A stretch of 64,000 bases of DNA from Rhodoplanes sp. Z2-YC6860 (GTDB taxonomy: Bacteria > Pseudomonadota > Alphaproteobacteria > Rhizobiales > Xanthobacteraceae). The stretch is from NCBI RefSeq assembly GCF_001579845.1, contig NZ_CP007440.1, forward strand, positions 1,492,001 to 1,556,000. The letters are read 5' to 3'. Positions 16,789-24,843 of this stretch are shown in pieces (position 1 is the first letter of the stretch; each line of letters begins with the position of its first letter). The notes under the pieces were generated by a model that saw nothing but the letters and a program-made list of their open reading frames with translations, was not told the DNA's origin and made no database searches. A program made the translations under genes and the position numbers.

Positions 16789-17841
16789 ATGCGCGTTCTC
16801 ATCGCGACTGATGCTTGGCATCCCCAGGTTAACGGTGTGGTTCGGACTTTGACCTCCCTGGCGCGGGCCGCCAAGGGGCTCGGAGTCGATATCGAATTCC
16901 TGTCTCCCGAAGGGTTTCCTTCGCTCCCGCTGCCGACCTACCCGGGTCTGCGGCTCGCTCTGCCGAGCCGCAGGCAGATTGCGGAACGGATCGGGCAGGT
17001 CAAGCCCGACGCCATACATATCGCGACCGAAGGCACGATCGGTCTTTGGACCCGCGCCTACTGCTTGCGGCATCGCGTGCCGTTCACCACGAGCTATACG
17101 ACGCGCTTCCCCGAATACATCTCGGCACGCTGGCCAATCCCCGAAAGCGCGGTCTATGCCGCGCTGCGGCGATTTCACGCGGCGGCCTCGGTCACAATGG
17201 TGGCAACGGCGTCGTTGCGTGCGGATCTCGCATCGCGCGGGTTCGCCAATCTCGGAATGTGGACCCGCGGCGTCGACACCGAATTGTTCCGGCCCAACCG
17301 CGCCATCGAGTTGCCGTTTCCGCGACCGATCTTCGCCTGTGTCGGCCGTGTTGCAGTTGAAAAGAATCTTGAAGCCTTCCTGTCGCTCGATCTGCCTGGC
17401 ACCAAGATGGTAATCGGCGACGGTCCGGCGCTGAATGTTCTCAAGAGCCGCTTCCCCAACGCAAAGTTCATGGGGCTGATCGAGAACGGAAAGCTCGCCG
17501 CGCATCTCGCGGCCGCCGATGTGTTTGTCTTTCCGAGTCTCACCGACACGTTCGGCGTCGTGCAGCTCGAGGCGCTTGCGAGCGGCGTGCCGATTGCGGC
17601 ATTCCCGGTGACCGGCCCGAAGGACGTCGTCGCCAACAACCCGATCGGCGCGCTGAACGAAGATCTGCGCGAGGCCTGCCTTGCCGCGCTGAACGTGTCC
17701 CGCGAGGCCTGCCGCAATTTCGCGCTCGGCTATTCGTGGGAAAACAGCGCCCGCCAGTTCATCGGCAATCTCCAAGACATCAACGCGGCGCGACGCGCGC
17801 GGGCCGCGCAAATCGGCGCCGCCGCTGCGGCGCATGGATAG
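16789..17841 (+). CDS. glycosyltransferase family 4, probable diacylglycerol/glycolipid glycosyltransferase
   Basis: The 350-residue protein starts at ATG 16789 with GAGAAAGG upstream. It shows the GT-B fold of family 4: N-terminal RVLIATDAWHPQVNGVVRTL (the MGVPA-like WHPQxNGV motif), TTRFPEYISARWPIP, the linker RGVDTELFRP, then FACVGRVAVEKNLEAFL and the E-x7-E-like nucleotide-sugar motif LTDTFGVVQLEAL. This subgroup includes the Agrobacterium GT4 enzyme making glucosyl- and glucuronosyl-diacylglycerol under phosphate limitation. The neighbouring pmtA, psd and plcP-like genes support a membrane-lipid substrate; the donor sugar is not predictable. Probably co-transcribed with pmtA 52 bp downstream. 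Confidence 0.85.
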   Translation: MRVLIATDAWHPQVNGVVRTLTSLARAAKGLGVDIEFLSPEGFPSLPLPTYPGLRLALPSRRQIAERIGQVKPDAIHIATEGTIGLWTRAYCLRHRVPFTTSYTTRFPEYISARWPIPESAVYAALRRFHAAASVTMVATASLRADLASRGFANLGMWTRGVDTELFRPNRAIELPFPRPIFACVGRVAVEKNLEAFLSLDLPGTKMVIGDGPALNVLKSRFPNAKFMGLIENGKLAAHLAAADVFVFPSLTDTFGVVQLEALASGVPIAAFPVTGPKDVVANNPIGALNEDLREACLAALNVSREACRNFALGYSWENSARQFIGNLQDINAARRARAAQIGAAAAAHG

Positions 17842-17893
17842 AGAACAGGACCAAACGGTCGTCTGCACTATGCTCAAGAAGGGGACTCAAGAC

Positions 17894-18622
17894 ATGACGG
17901 ACCTGACAGCCGGCGAGCTCGACAAGAGCACCGTGGAGAAGGCGTATGACCGGTGGGCACCGGTTTATGATCTGGTGTTCGGTGCTGTGTTTGATCGTGG
18001 CCGTCAGGCCGCCATCGAGGCGGCCGAGCGGATCGGCGGTCGCATTCTCGAAGTCGGCGTGGGCACCGGCATCTCGCTGTCGGACTATTCCGGCAAGCAC
18101 AAGATCTGCGGCGTCGACATTTCGGAAGGAATGTTGATGAAGGCCCAGGAGCGCGTGGCGGAGCTCAAGCTCAAGCACGTCGAAGGCCTTTGGGTCATGG
18201 ACGCCGAGCACCTGAATTTTCCGGACGCCTCGTTCGATGTGGTGATGGCGCAATACGTCATCACCACGGTGCCGAACCCCGAAGCGACGCTCACCGAGTT
18301 CTCTCGCGTGCTCAAGCCCGGCGGCGAAATCATCCTGTGCAGCCGGGTCGGCGCCGAAGCAGGGCTTCGCCGCACGCTCGAGAAGTGGTTCGCGCCTGCC
18401 GCCCGTAAGCTTGGCTGGCGCACCGAATTCTCCTTCGAGCGTTACACCAACTGGGCGAAGGCCACGCCCGGCATGCGCCTGGTCGAGCGCCGCGCCATGC
18501 CGCCGCTTGGGCACTTCTCGCTCATCCGTTTCGGCAAGGTCGCGGACGGCTCGGCGGGCAGCCAGGGCCAGACGGGAGCCAGCGCTTCCCCGCAAACGCC
18601 ATTGCGCCGGGCTGCGGGTTAA
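17894..18622 (+). CDS. pmtA: phosphatidylethanolamine N-methyltransferase PmtA
   Basis: The 242-residue class I SAM methyltransferase starts at ATG 17894 with AAGGGGA upstream. It matches the Rhodobacter/Bradyrhizobium PmtA type: VEKAYDRWAPVYDLVFGAVF, SAM motif I ILEVGVGTGI (51-60), acidic GVDIS, VMDAEHLNFPDASFDVVMAQ, RVLKPGGEIILCSRVGAEAG and the end MPPLGHFSLIRF. The enzyme methylates PE three times to phosphatidylcholine at the cytosolic membrane face. The last 20-25 residues are a low-complexity tail. The flanking glycosyltransferase and psd make a lipid head-group cluster. Confidence 0.9.
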   Translation: MTDLTAGELDKSTVEKAYDRWAPVYDLVFGAVFDRGRQAAIEAAERIGGRILEVGVGTGISLSDYSGKHKICGVDISEGMLMKAQERVAELKLKHVEGLWVMDAEHLNFPDASFDVVMAQYVITTVPNPEATLTEFSRVLKPGGEIILCSRVGAEAGLRRTLEKWFAPAARKLGWRTEFSFERYTNWAKATPGMRLVERRAMPPLGHFSLIRFGKVADGSAGSQGQTGASASPQTPLRRAAG

Positions 18623-18730
18623 TCGAACATTGCCGGACTTGCCGTCGCCGGCAACGAGCGACGGCCGTCTCTGTCATCAGGCGTTCACCGATTCGACATA
18701 TCAGGGCTGGATGCCCCTCAAGGAGACACC

Positions 18731-19396
18731 ATGAGCAGCTTCGCTGAAGCACTGAGAGTGCAGCGCTGGGATGACCACCGCTACTATCATCACAGCCGCA
18801 TCAACCAGAGCCTGCACCTGGTCAGCGCGCTCAGCTTCCTGTTCTCCTACGTGATGCTGCTCAAGGACCCGGCGATCGCCGCTTTGACCGGCTGGCTCGT
18901 CTCCATGACAACCCGGCAGGCTGGCCACTTCTTCTTCGAGCCGAAGACCTACGATCACTACAACAAGGCCACGCACGAGCACAAAGAAGAGATCAAGATC
19001 GGCTACAACCTGCAGCGCAAGGTCGTGCTGATGTCGATCTGGGCCCTGTCGCCGGTGGTGCTGTACATCGATCCGACTCTCTTCGGCCTGTTCGAGCCGC
19101 ACACCACCGTCATGGAATTCATCCGCCACACGGCGATCATGTGGCTTGCGCTCGGCGCCGGCGGTCTCATCTTCCGGACCGTCCATCTGTTCTTCCTCTA
19201 TGACGTGCAGACCGGCCTCGTCTGGGCGACCAAGATCCTCACCGACCCCTTCAACGATGTGAAGTGGTACCACAAGGCGCCGTACTACCTGTTCGTGAAG
19301 GGCCAGCTCATCGACCCGCACACCGACGAGCAGGAGGAAGAGGGCCACGATTGGTTCGAGGAAGAAGAGCGCGAAGAGGCCCCGCGCGCGAGCTGA
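18731..19396 (+). CDS. uncharacterised multi-pass membrane protein with His/Asp-rich N-terminus
   Basis: The 221-residue protein starts at ATG 18731 with an AAGGAGA ribosome site. The N-terminus has RWDDHRYYHHSRINQSLHL, then hydrophobic segments near LHLVSALSFLFSYVMLL, AALTGWLVSM, VVLMSIWALSPVVLYI and HTAIMWLALGAGGLIFRTVH. Conserved-looking polar motifs are RQAGHFFFEPKTYDHYN and THEHKE. The clustered H/D/E residues (DDH, YHH, GHFFFEP, HEHKE) recall di-iron membrane hydroxylases or desaturases, but the canonical H-x3-H/H-x2-HH spacing is not present. The C-terminus is very acidic. I do not recognise the family; the context suggests a lipid role. Confidence 0.75.
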   Translation: MSSFAEALRVQRWDDHRYYHHSRINQSLHLVSALSFLFSYVMLLKDPAIAALTGWLVSMTTRQAGHFFFEPKTYDHYNKATHEHKEEIKIGYNLQRKVVLMSIWALSPVVLYIDPTLFGLFEPHTTVMEFIRHTAIMWLALGAGGLIFRTVHLFFLYDVQTGLVWATKILTDPFNDVKWYHKAPYYLFVKGQLIDPHTDEQEEEGHDWFEEEEREEAPRAS

Positions 19397-19450
19397 CGCT
19401 CGCGATTGCGCCCAATTCATTCGCACCCAAATTAGTCCTTGAAATGTCTG

Positions 19451-19563
19451 CCCTGGGTCCCCGCTTTCGCGGGGACGAACGGAGCAAGGGGACGCGGGGC
19501 AGCTGCCAAGGACAAGGGCACAGCTCTATCCCCGTTCGTCCCCGCGAAAGCGGGGAGCCAGGG
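19451..19563. repeat. pair of inverted intergenic palindromes
   Basis: CCCCGCTTTCGCGGGGACGAACGG occurs at 19459-19482 in one direction and its reverse complement at about 19530-19556, each flanked by a CCTGG/CCAGG extension. Each copy is itself a hairpin (CCCCGC-TTTC-GCGGGG). This type of repeat is common between genes in Bradyrhizobium relatives, and here it separates two convergent genes and may end transcription both ways. Confidence 0.7.
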
Positions 19564-19599
19564 AAACGATCGCAACTCTTGCTGATATATCGAGCGCTA

Positions 19600-21279
19600 T
19601 TACCGATGATCGCGCAACGCCGACAGCCGCTGCGCGATCATTTCTTTCAGGATGCGGCGCTTCACGGTTTTGTCGGTGGAAGCCGGATCGCACCACCACC
19701 AGCCGTCGGCCTGCATGGCCTTGGCTGCCGCGACGAAGCGGTCGGAGACCGCGGCGAAATCTTCGTCGGTATAGTTCAGCGTGAAGATCAGACGTCCGGT
19801 GCCGATCCAGCTCAGGGCCAGGCCCTCGGCGCGCATGTAGTATTGCAGCATCCAATTGTAGCGCGATGGGCAGGTGTAATAGACCAGCCAGACCGTCGAC
19901 AGGTTCGCCACGCGCACCGGAACGCCTTCGGCCTCGAAGCGGGCGTTGAGCGCGTCGGCGCGGCCGTTCCAGAGGCCGTCGAGATCGCGATAGAGCGCGA
20001 CGACCTCGGGCTTCTCGATGTGGCGCAGGAATTCGTCCATGGCGCACATGACGGCGGGATGCGAATTGAAGGTGCCGCGGGCAAGGCAGATGTCGGCAGG
20101 CCGGTCATCGCGGAAGCGCTTCATCAGGTCGCGCCGGCCGCAGATGACGCCGATCGGGAAGCCGCCGCCGACTGTCTTGCCGTAGGTGACGAGGTCGGCC
20201 TTTACGCCGAAATATTCCTGTGCACCGCCGAGCGCCAGCCGGAAGCCGAGGAACACTTCGTCGAAGATCAGCACGATGTTGCGCTCGGTGCAGACCGCGC
20301 GAAGCTCCTTCAGCCAGGCCGTGTAGGCGGCCTTGTCGAAATTCGCCCAGCGGCCGCCGTCGACCAGCGAGGTGTCGGCCGGCGCCGAGCCGTTCGGATG
20401 AAGCGCCTGCAGCGGGTTGACCAGCACACAGGCGATGTCGCGGCGCGTGCGCAGCACATGCAGCGCCTGCTCGGACATGTCGTTGAGCGTGTAGGTCTCG
20501 TGCGCCGGCACCGGGTTGCCGACGCCGGGCTGCACGTCGCCCCACCAGCCGTGATAGGCACCACAAAAACGAACCAGATGCGAGCGGCGGGTGTGGTAGC
20601 GAGCCAGCCGTACCGCCTGCATCACGGCCTCGGTGCCGGACATGTGGAACGACACTTCGTCGAGCCCGGAGATCTTCTTCAGGCGGCGGACGTTGTCGGC
20701 AATAACAGGATGGTAGGGCCCGAGCACCAGTCCAACATCGTGGGCCTGCTCGAGGCCGCGCCGCATCGCGCCTTTGTAGAAGTCGGTGCCGAGAAGATTG
20801 ACGCCGTAGGAGCCGGTCAGGTCGTAGAAACGGTTGCCATCGAGATCGGTGACGGTGACGCCTTCGGAGGACTGCACGAAGGTGCCGACGCGAAGGTGCT
20901 CCCGGACGTAACGGCTGTACTGGTAGGGCACCCGGTAGGCTTCGGTGAACTGCACGTCGGAGATGCTGTCGGCGACAGCCGCCGTGCTTGCAATGCTCTT
21001 CGGGTAGCGCGTCTCGTAAAGCGCGGCGAGCCGCGCGAAACCGTCGCGGCGGCGCGCCACGACGTCGGCCGGCGCATCGTCGGAGCAGAAGAACTGGTCA
21101 GGCCCGTATTCGTAGAACGGCACCGCCGCTGCGATCCGGCGCGACATCCGGGCGTGGCCGGCGAGCGAGCGATGCTTGGCCTTGGAGAGTTCGAGCCGCT
21201 GTTTCAGCTTGACCAGCGAGGTCGCAAGAGCCGTGACCCCGAGCCCGTAGAAAGCGAGTGCCGTGCCGCCCAGATCCAT
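19600..21279 (-). CDS. membrane-anchored class III PLP-dependent aminotransferase
   Basis: The 559-residue protein starts with a hydrophobic helix (TALAFYGLGVTALATSLVKL, about 6-25) and a basic stretch, then an extra 80-residue region before the class III aminotransferase fold. PLP landmarks are SGTEAVMQAVRLAR (214-), FCGAYHGWWGD, IFDEVFLGFR with D340, and the Schiff-base lysine K368 in LVTYGKTVGGGFPIG. This is closest to glutamate-1-semialdehyde aminomutase-like proteins, but the N-terminal anchor and extension are not seen in hemL. The gene is divergent from psd with only 35 bp between them. A role in making or changing an amino-bearing lipid head group is inference. Confidence 0.85.
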   Translation of the reverse strand: MDLGGTALAFYGLGVTALATSLVKLKQRLELSKAKHRSLAGHARMSRRIAAAVPFYEYGPDQFFCSDDAPADVVARRRDGFARLAALYETRYPKSIASTAAVADSISDVQFTEAYRVPYQYSRYVREHLRVGTFVQSSEGVTVTDLDGNRFYDLTGSYGVNLLGTDFYKGAMRRGLEQAHDVGLVLGPYHPVIADNVRRLKKISGLDEVSFHMSGTEAVMQAVRLARYHTRRSHLVRFCGAYHGWWGDVQPGVGNPVPAHETYTLNDMSEQALHVLRTRRDIACVLVNPLQALHPNGSAPADTSLVDGGRWANFDKAAYTAWLKELRAVCTERNIVLIFDEVFLGFRLALGGAQEYFGVKADLVTYGKTVGGGFPIGVICGRRDLMKRFRDDRPADICLARGTFNSHPAVMCAMDEFLRHIEKPEVVALYRDLDGLWNGRADALNARFEAEGVPVRVANLSTVWLVYYTCPSRYNWMLQYYMRAEGLALSWIGTGRLIFTLNYTDEDFAAVSDRFVAAAKAMQADGWWWCDPASTDKTVKRRILKEMIAQRLSALRDHR

Positions 21280-21314
21280 GGAAGCACCGTTTAGACCGGA
21301 GATTTAACGAATCC

Positions 21315-22181
21315 ATGACGCCGCAAACCCAATGGCTGCGTGTGTTTGAGCAGGAAGACGTCAACTTCCTCCTGACGAATCGCATCCCGCGCAGGCTCAC
21401 GACCCAGCTTCTGGGCTGGTTCAGCAAGATCGAGCAGCCCCTTGTCCGGGATCTTTCGATCGGCCTGTGGCGAACGTTTTCGGGCCTCGACCTTTCAGAG
21501 GCCAAGAAAACCGAGTTCCGGAGTATGCATGACTGCTTCATCCGGGAGCTCAAGGATGGGGCGCGGCCGTTTGCGGCGGATCCGCAGATCTTCGCCAGCC
21601 CCTGCGATGCCATTGTCGGCGCCTGCGGCACCATCGCCGGCAAGGAACTCCATCAGATCAAGGGCTTTCCCTACACGCTCGACGATCTTCTCTGCGATCC
21701 GGCGCTGGTCGAGACTCATCGCAACGGCACCTACGTGACGCTGCGGCTGACATCGAGCATGTATCACCGCTTCCACGCGCCCCATGACTGTCACGTCGAG
21801 GAGGTGCGCTACATCTCCGGCGACACCTGGAACGTGAACCCGATTGCGCTCAAGCGCGTGGAAAAGCTGTTCTGCAAGAACGAGCGCGCGGTCATCAAAA
21901 CCACGCTGGCCGCGGGCGGTCACCGCGTCACCCTGGTGCCGGTGGCCGCGATTCTCGTGGCCTGCATCCGGCTGCATTTCATCGACGTGCTGCTGAATCT
22001 CCGCCACCCGGGACCCAACGTGATCCCGTGCGATGCCACGTTGCGGAAGGGCCAGGAGATGGGCTGGTTCGAACACGGCTCGACCATCATCGTGTTCGCG
22101 CCGGGCGAGTTCAGGCTTGCCGACGGCATCGCGGAGGGCGCGACGATCCGCGCCGGCGAGCCGCTGATGCGGCTGCCGTAG
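21315..22181 (+). CDS. psd: phosphatidylserine decarboxylase proenzyme
   Basis: The 288-residue protein matches the short bacterial/eukaryotic type Psd: RDLSIGLWRTFSGLDLSEAK, FIRELKDGARPF, SPCDAIVGACG (Asp98), MYHRFHAPHDCHVEEVRYISGD (His154) and the self-cleavage site FEHGSTIIVFAPGEF. The usual LGST site reads HGST here, with Ser256 as the residue that becomes the pyruvoyl group. The enzyme makes phosphatidylethanolamine, the substrate of the PmtA encoded 3 kb upstream. No pssA gene is in the window. Start ATG 21315 is used; the longer frame overlaps the divergent aminotransferase gene. Confidence 0.9.
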   Translation: MTPQTQWLRVFEQEDVNFLLTNRIPRRLTTQLLGWFSKIEQPLVRDLSIGLWRTFSGLDLSEAKKTEFRSMHDCFIRELKDGARPFAADPQIFASPCDAIVGACGTIAGKELHQIKGFPYTLDDLLCDPALVETHRNGTYVTLRLTSSMYHRFHAPHDCHVEEVRYISGDTWNVNPIALKRVEKLFCKNERAVIKTTLAAGGHRVTLVPVAAILVACIRLHFIDVLLNLRHPGPNVIPCDATLRKGQEMGWFEHGSTIIVFAPGEFRLADGIAEGATIRAGEPLMRLP

Positions 22182-22229
22182 CGCATGTCCCGGAAAAGTG
22201 GATTCCGGTTTTCCGAAAAGGACATGCGC
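22181..22229. repeat. GCGCATGTCC palindromic intergenic repeat
   Basis: GCGCATGTCC at 22181-22190 pairs exactly with GGACATGCGC at 22220-22229, with nested CGGAAAA/TTTTCCG arms. This element is widespread in intergenic DNA of Bradyrhizobium-like genomes. It lies between the convergent psd and DUF1045 genes and overlaps the last base of psd. Confidence 0.75.
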
Positions 22230-22245
22230 CACCAAATAACGACTA

Positions 22246-22962
22246 TCAGTGGACTTCGTGAACGCCCCGGAGCGCCGCGGTGCTGAGCACCCGGAACGGC
22301 GAAGCTTGAGTGTCCTGCTTGGTCAGCGCCAGGCGATCGATCGCGATGGAGCCCGTGCGCATCCGCTGGAACAGGTCGCGAAGCACAGCGACGGCTGACT
22401 CGCGCCGTCCGACCTCGATCTTGCCGGTCAAGGTCATGTGAAAGCGGAAGTCGGCAAACAGGTATGGATAGCCCCAGCGGTCGAGGTTGGAGATCTGACT
22501 GGGATTGAGACCCGAGGCCAGCCGGCGGGCGCGTTCCTGTGCGGTCATCGGCGCGCGGAAGGCGTCGAAGATCGTGGTGCAGTCGGCCGCAAGCGCGTTG
22601 AGTACAGGGTTCGGTTGCTCCGGAACGATGGCGGCAAAGCCGCTCAGCATGGTCACGACCGGCTGGATGGTGGCGATGGTCCGGCCAATCGCCGCGAAGC
22701 TCTGAAAGGCGCTGACCAGTTGAGCCTCACCGCAGGTGGGCGCAAGATAGAATGGCGCCTTCAGCGTGGCGTGAAAGCCGTAGCGCCGCGGCTCTTCTGT
22801 GGCTTTCCGCCATTCGTCGGGCTGATCCCGGAATTGGGCGGGTGGGAAGATCGCGGTCCCGGTGTAGCAGTCGTATTGCAGGACGGTGCTGCCAAACCGG
22901 TACAGTTCGGAATCCGCCGCGGGCACGAAATAAACGGCGTATCGCGGCTCGGAATCGGTCAT
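22246..22962 (-). CDS. DUF1045 phosphonate-associated protein, 2H-phosphoesterase-like
   Basis: The 238-residue protein belongs to the DUF1045 family whose phosphonate subgroup is found near C-P lyase genes: RYAVYFVPAADSELYRFG, YDCYTG, RRYGFHATLKAPF and DFRFHMTLTGKI. The two H-x-T motifs (H64-A-T66 and H175-M-T177) are the signature of 2H phosphoesterases, which open cyclic phosphodiesters. The C-P lyase product is a ribose 1,2-cyclic phosphate that PhnP opens in E. coli, and no phnP is visible here. DUF1045 is therefore a candidate for that step (inference). It sits 8 kb from phnE, beside phoU. Confidence 0.85.
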   Translation of the reverse strand: MTDSEPRYAVYFVPAADSELYRFGSTVLQYDCYTGTAIFPPAQFRDQPDEWRKATEEPRRYGFHATLKAPFYLAPTCGEAQLVSAFQSFAAIGRTIATIQPVVTMLSGFAAIVPEQPNPVLNALAADCTTIFDAFRAPMTAQERARRLASGLNPSQISNLDRWGYPYLFADFRFHMTLTGKIEVGRRESAVAVLRDLFQRMRTGSIAIDRLALTKQDTQASPFRVLSTAALRGVHEVH

Positions 22963-23032
22963 CGATATTCTTTACGCTTTCGACTGCAGTTTTGGAACCG
23001 CAGCCGCGAGCGCTCGCAACGAGCCCGATCGG

Positions 23033-23764
23033 TCAGTGCGCGGCGGCCAGCATGAACCGCATCAAGCTGGTCGAGTCAGCTTTCGGACGTTCGTCCGGCA
23101 GCGTGCGTCCCTCGACCATGTAATACACGGACTCCGCGATGTTGGTGGCGTGATCGCCGACCCGCTCGATGTTCTTGGCGCAGAAAACCAGATGGACGCC
23201 GGACGCGACCGTGCCGGGGTCTTCCATCATGTAGGTCAGTAGCTCGCGGAACAGCGAGGTGTACATCAGGTCGACGTCGTTATCGCGGCTGCGCACCGAG
23301 GCGGCCTTGCTGCTGTCGCCGCCGGCGAAGCTGTCCAGTGCGTCGGTGAGCAGGCTGATCGCGAGGCTCATGATGTGATTGAGCCCGCGGCGTGCCTGGC
23401 GCGGCACGTCGTCCTGGCTGAGCGCCGAGACGCGCTTGGCGATGTTCTTGGCGAGATCGCCGATCCGCTCCAGGTCGCTGGAGATGCGCAGTACGGCCAC
23501 CACCTCGCGCAAGTCGACCGCCATCGGCTGGCGAGTCGCGATGGTGGCGATCGCCTTGTGCTCGATGTTGTGCTGAAGCGTATCGAGCATCACGTCGCCG
23601 AGCACGACCTTCTGGCCCTGCTCCTTGTCGTTGTTGATCAGCGAGTCGATCGCGGAGAGCAGCTGCTTTTCCACATGACCGCCCATCTCGGCGACCATGC
23701 ACTTGAGTTCCTGCAAGTCGAAGTCAAATGCCTTGGTGGTATGCTCGCTCGCTGCCAACGACAT
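23033..23764 (-). CDS. phoU: phosphate signalling complex protein PhoU
   Basis: The 243-residue protein has the two three-helix PhoU domains with metal motifs: LRISSDLERIGDLAKNIAKRV in the first half and VFCAKNIERVGDHATNIAESVYYMVEG in the second. It starts at ATG 23764 with GAGGGA upstream; the longer frame is rejected. PhoU restrains PhoR/PhoB signalling when phosphate is ample, normally with the Pst transporter. Here it is not next to pstSCAB or phoB. A well-formed Pho box lies 170 bp upstream, so it probably has its own PhoB-driven promoter. Confidence 0.94.
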   Translation of the reverse strand: MSLAASEHTTKAFDFDLQELKCMVAEMGGHVEKQLLSAIDSLINNDKEQGQKVVLGDVMLDTLQHNIEHKAIATIATRQPMAVDLREVVAVLRISSDLERIGDLAKNIAKRVSALSQDDVPRQARRGLNHIMSLAISLLTDALDSFAGGDSSKAASVRSRDNDVDLMYTSLFRELLTYMMEDPGTVASGVHLVFCAKNIERVGDHATNIAESVYYMVEGRTLPDERPKADSTSLMRFMLAAAH

Positions 23765-23933
23765 GATCAGTCCCTCGCCACGCTTTGTGCTCGCGTGGCT
23801 GACGTGAGATTCCGGTGTGAGCAAGAAATGCTTTTCGCTTGTCCGGCGTGTTTCGCTTCTTGGCGGACATGATCGCAACGGACCAAGCGCTGAGTATCGT
23901 TACTGCACCGAATCAACAAGATAGATCGAGTCG

Positions 23934-23951
23934 ATGTCAGGCAGATGACAG
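23934..23951 (-). promoter_or_regulatory. Pho box upstream of phoU
   Basis: On the minus strand the site reads CTGTCAT-CTGC-CTGACAT: 7/7 and 6/7 matches to the CTGTCAT unit at the exact 11-bp spacing. It lies between the plcP-like stop and the phoU start and points to phoU. This is the best Pho box in the window. Confidence 0.72.
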
Positions 23952-23982
23952 CAACCATCCCGGATGCCGTCGCCCACAGGTG

Positions 23983-24843
23983 TCAGACGGGCTCGACGCT
24001 CCGCTTGGAGTCCGTTCGCGCGTCCTGCATCTCGGCGGGCGCGGCAGCGGCCGGCACCGGCAGCTTGTTGGTCCATTCGATGATTTCAAATTGTCCATCG
24101 AAATGCTCGACAGCCGCGGTGCAGCTTTCCACCCAGTCGCCGCAGTTCACATAGACGAGGCCGTCGATGTCGCGGATGACGGGGTGATGGATGTGCCCGC
24201 AGACCACGCCGTCGACATGCTGGCGGCGGCCTTCGGCGGCGAGCGTCTTCTCGAACTCGCCGATGAAATTGACGGCGTTCTTGACCTTGAGCTTGATCCA
24301 GCGCGACAGCGACCAGTAGGGCAGGCCGAGCAGGCGCCGGATGGAGTTGAAATAGGTGTTGAGCGAGATCGCCAGGTCGTAGGCGTGGTTGCCAAGCAGC
24401 GCGAGCCAGCGCGCGTTGCGGATCACCACGTCGAACAGGTCGCCGTGGATGATCAGGAAGCGCCGGCCGTCGGCCGTGACGTGGATGGTGTGTTCCATCA
24501 CTTCGATGCCACCGAAGTGCGTGCCATAGAAGTTCCGCATGACCTCGTCGTGGTTGCCCGGCACATAGACGACGCGGGCGCCTTTGCGCGCCTTGCGCAG
24601 GATCTTCTGCACGACGTCGTTATGCGACTGCGGCCAGTACCAGCCGGTCTTGAGCTGCCAGCCATCGACAATGTCGCCGACCAGATAGATCAGATCGGCG
24701 TCGTAGTCGCGAAGGAAGTCGAGGAATTTTTCGGCTTGGCAGCCGCGGGTGCCAAGGTGGATGTCCGAGATGAACAGGGTGCGGACCCGGATCGGAGCAT
24801 CCTCGCCGTTGGCTTCGAACGGATGACTGGTTTGAACGTTCAT
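23983..24843 (-). CDS. plcP: calcineurin-like metallophosphoesterase, PlcP-like phospholipase C
   Basis: The 286-residue protein has all di-metal motifs of the family: SDIHLG (D27, H29), GDIVDGW (D57), GNHDE (97-100), IIHGDLFD (H133) and CGHIHHP (H217, H219). It resembles LpxH-type enzymes by motif, but the 280-300-residue size, the GWQLKTGWYWPQSHNDVVQKILR segment and the phosphate-stress context fit PlcP, which in Sinorhizobium meliloti removes head groups from PC and PE under phosphate limitation so that diacylglycerol can be glycosylated. A GT4 gene for that second step lies at 16789. LpxH-like activity is the alternative. A Pho-box-like site lies about 300 bp upstream. Confidence 0.82.
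   Translation of the reverse strand: MNVQTSHPFEANGEDAPIRVRTLFISDIHLGTRGCQAEKFLDFLRDYDADLIYLVGDIVDGWQLKTGWYWPQSHNDVVQKILRKARKGARVVYVPGNHDEVMRNFYGTHFGGIEVMEHTIHVTADGRRFLIIHGDLFDVVIRNARWLALLGNHAYDLAISLNTYFNSIRRLLGLPYWSLSRWIKLKVKNAVNFIGEFEKTLAAEGRRQHVDGVVCGHIHHPVIRDIDGLVYVNCGDWVESCTAAVEHFDGQFEIIEWTNKLPVPAAAAPAEMQDARTDSKRSVEPV

Noticed and set aside
22073-22084. Inactive phosphatidylserine decarboxylase because of HGST instead of LGST
   Set aside because: The serine that forms the pyruvoyl group and the Gly and Thr around it are intact; the first position varies in the family.
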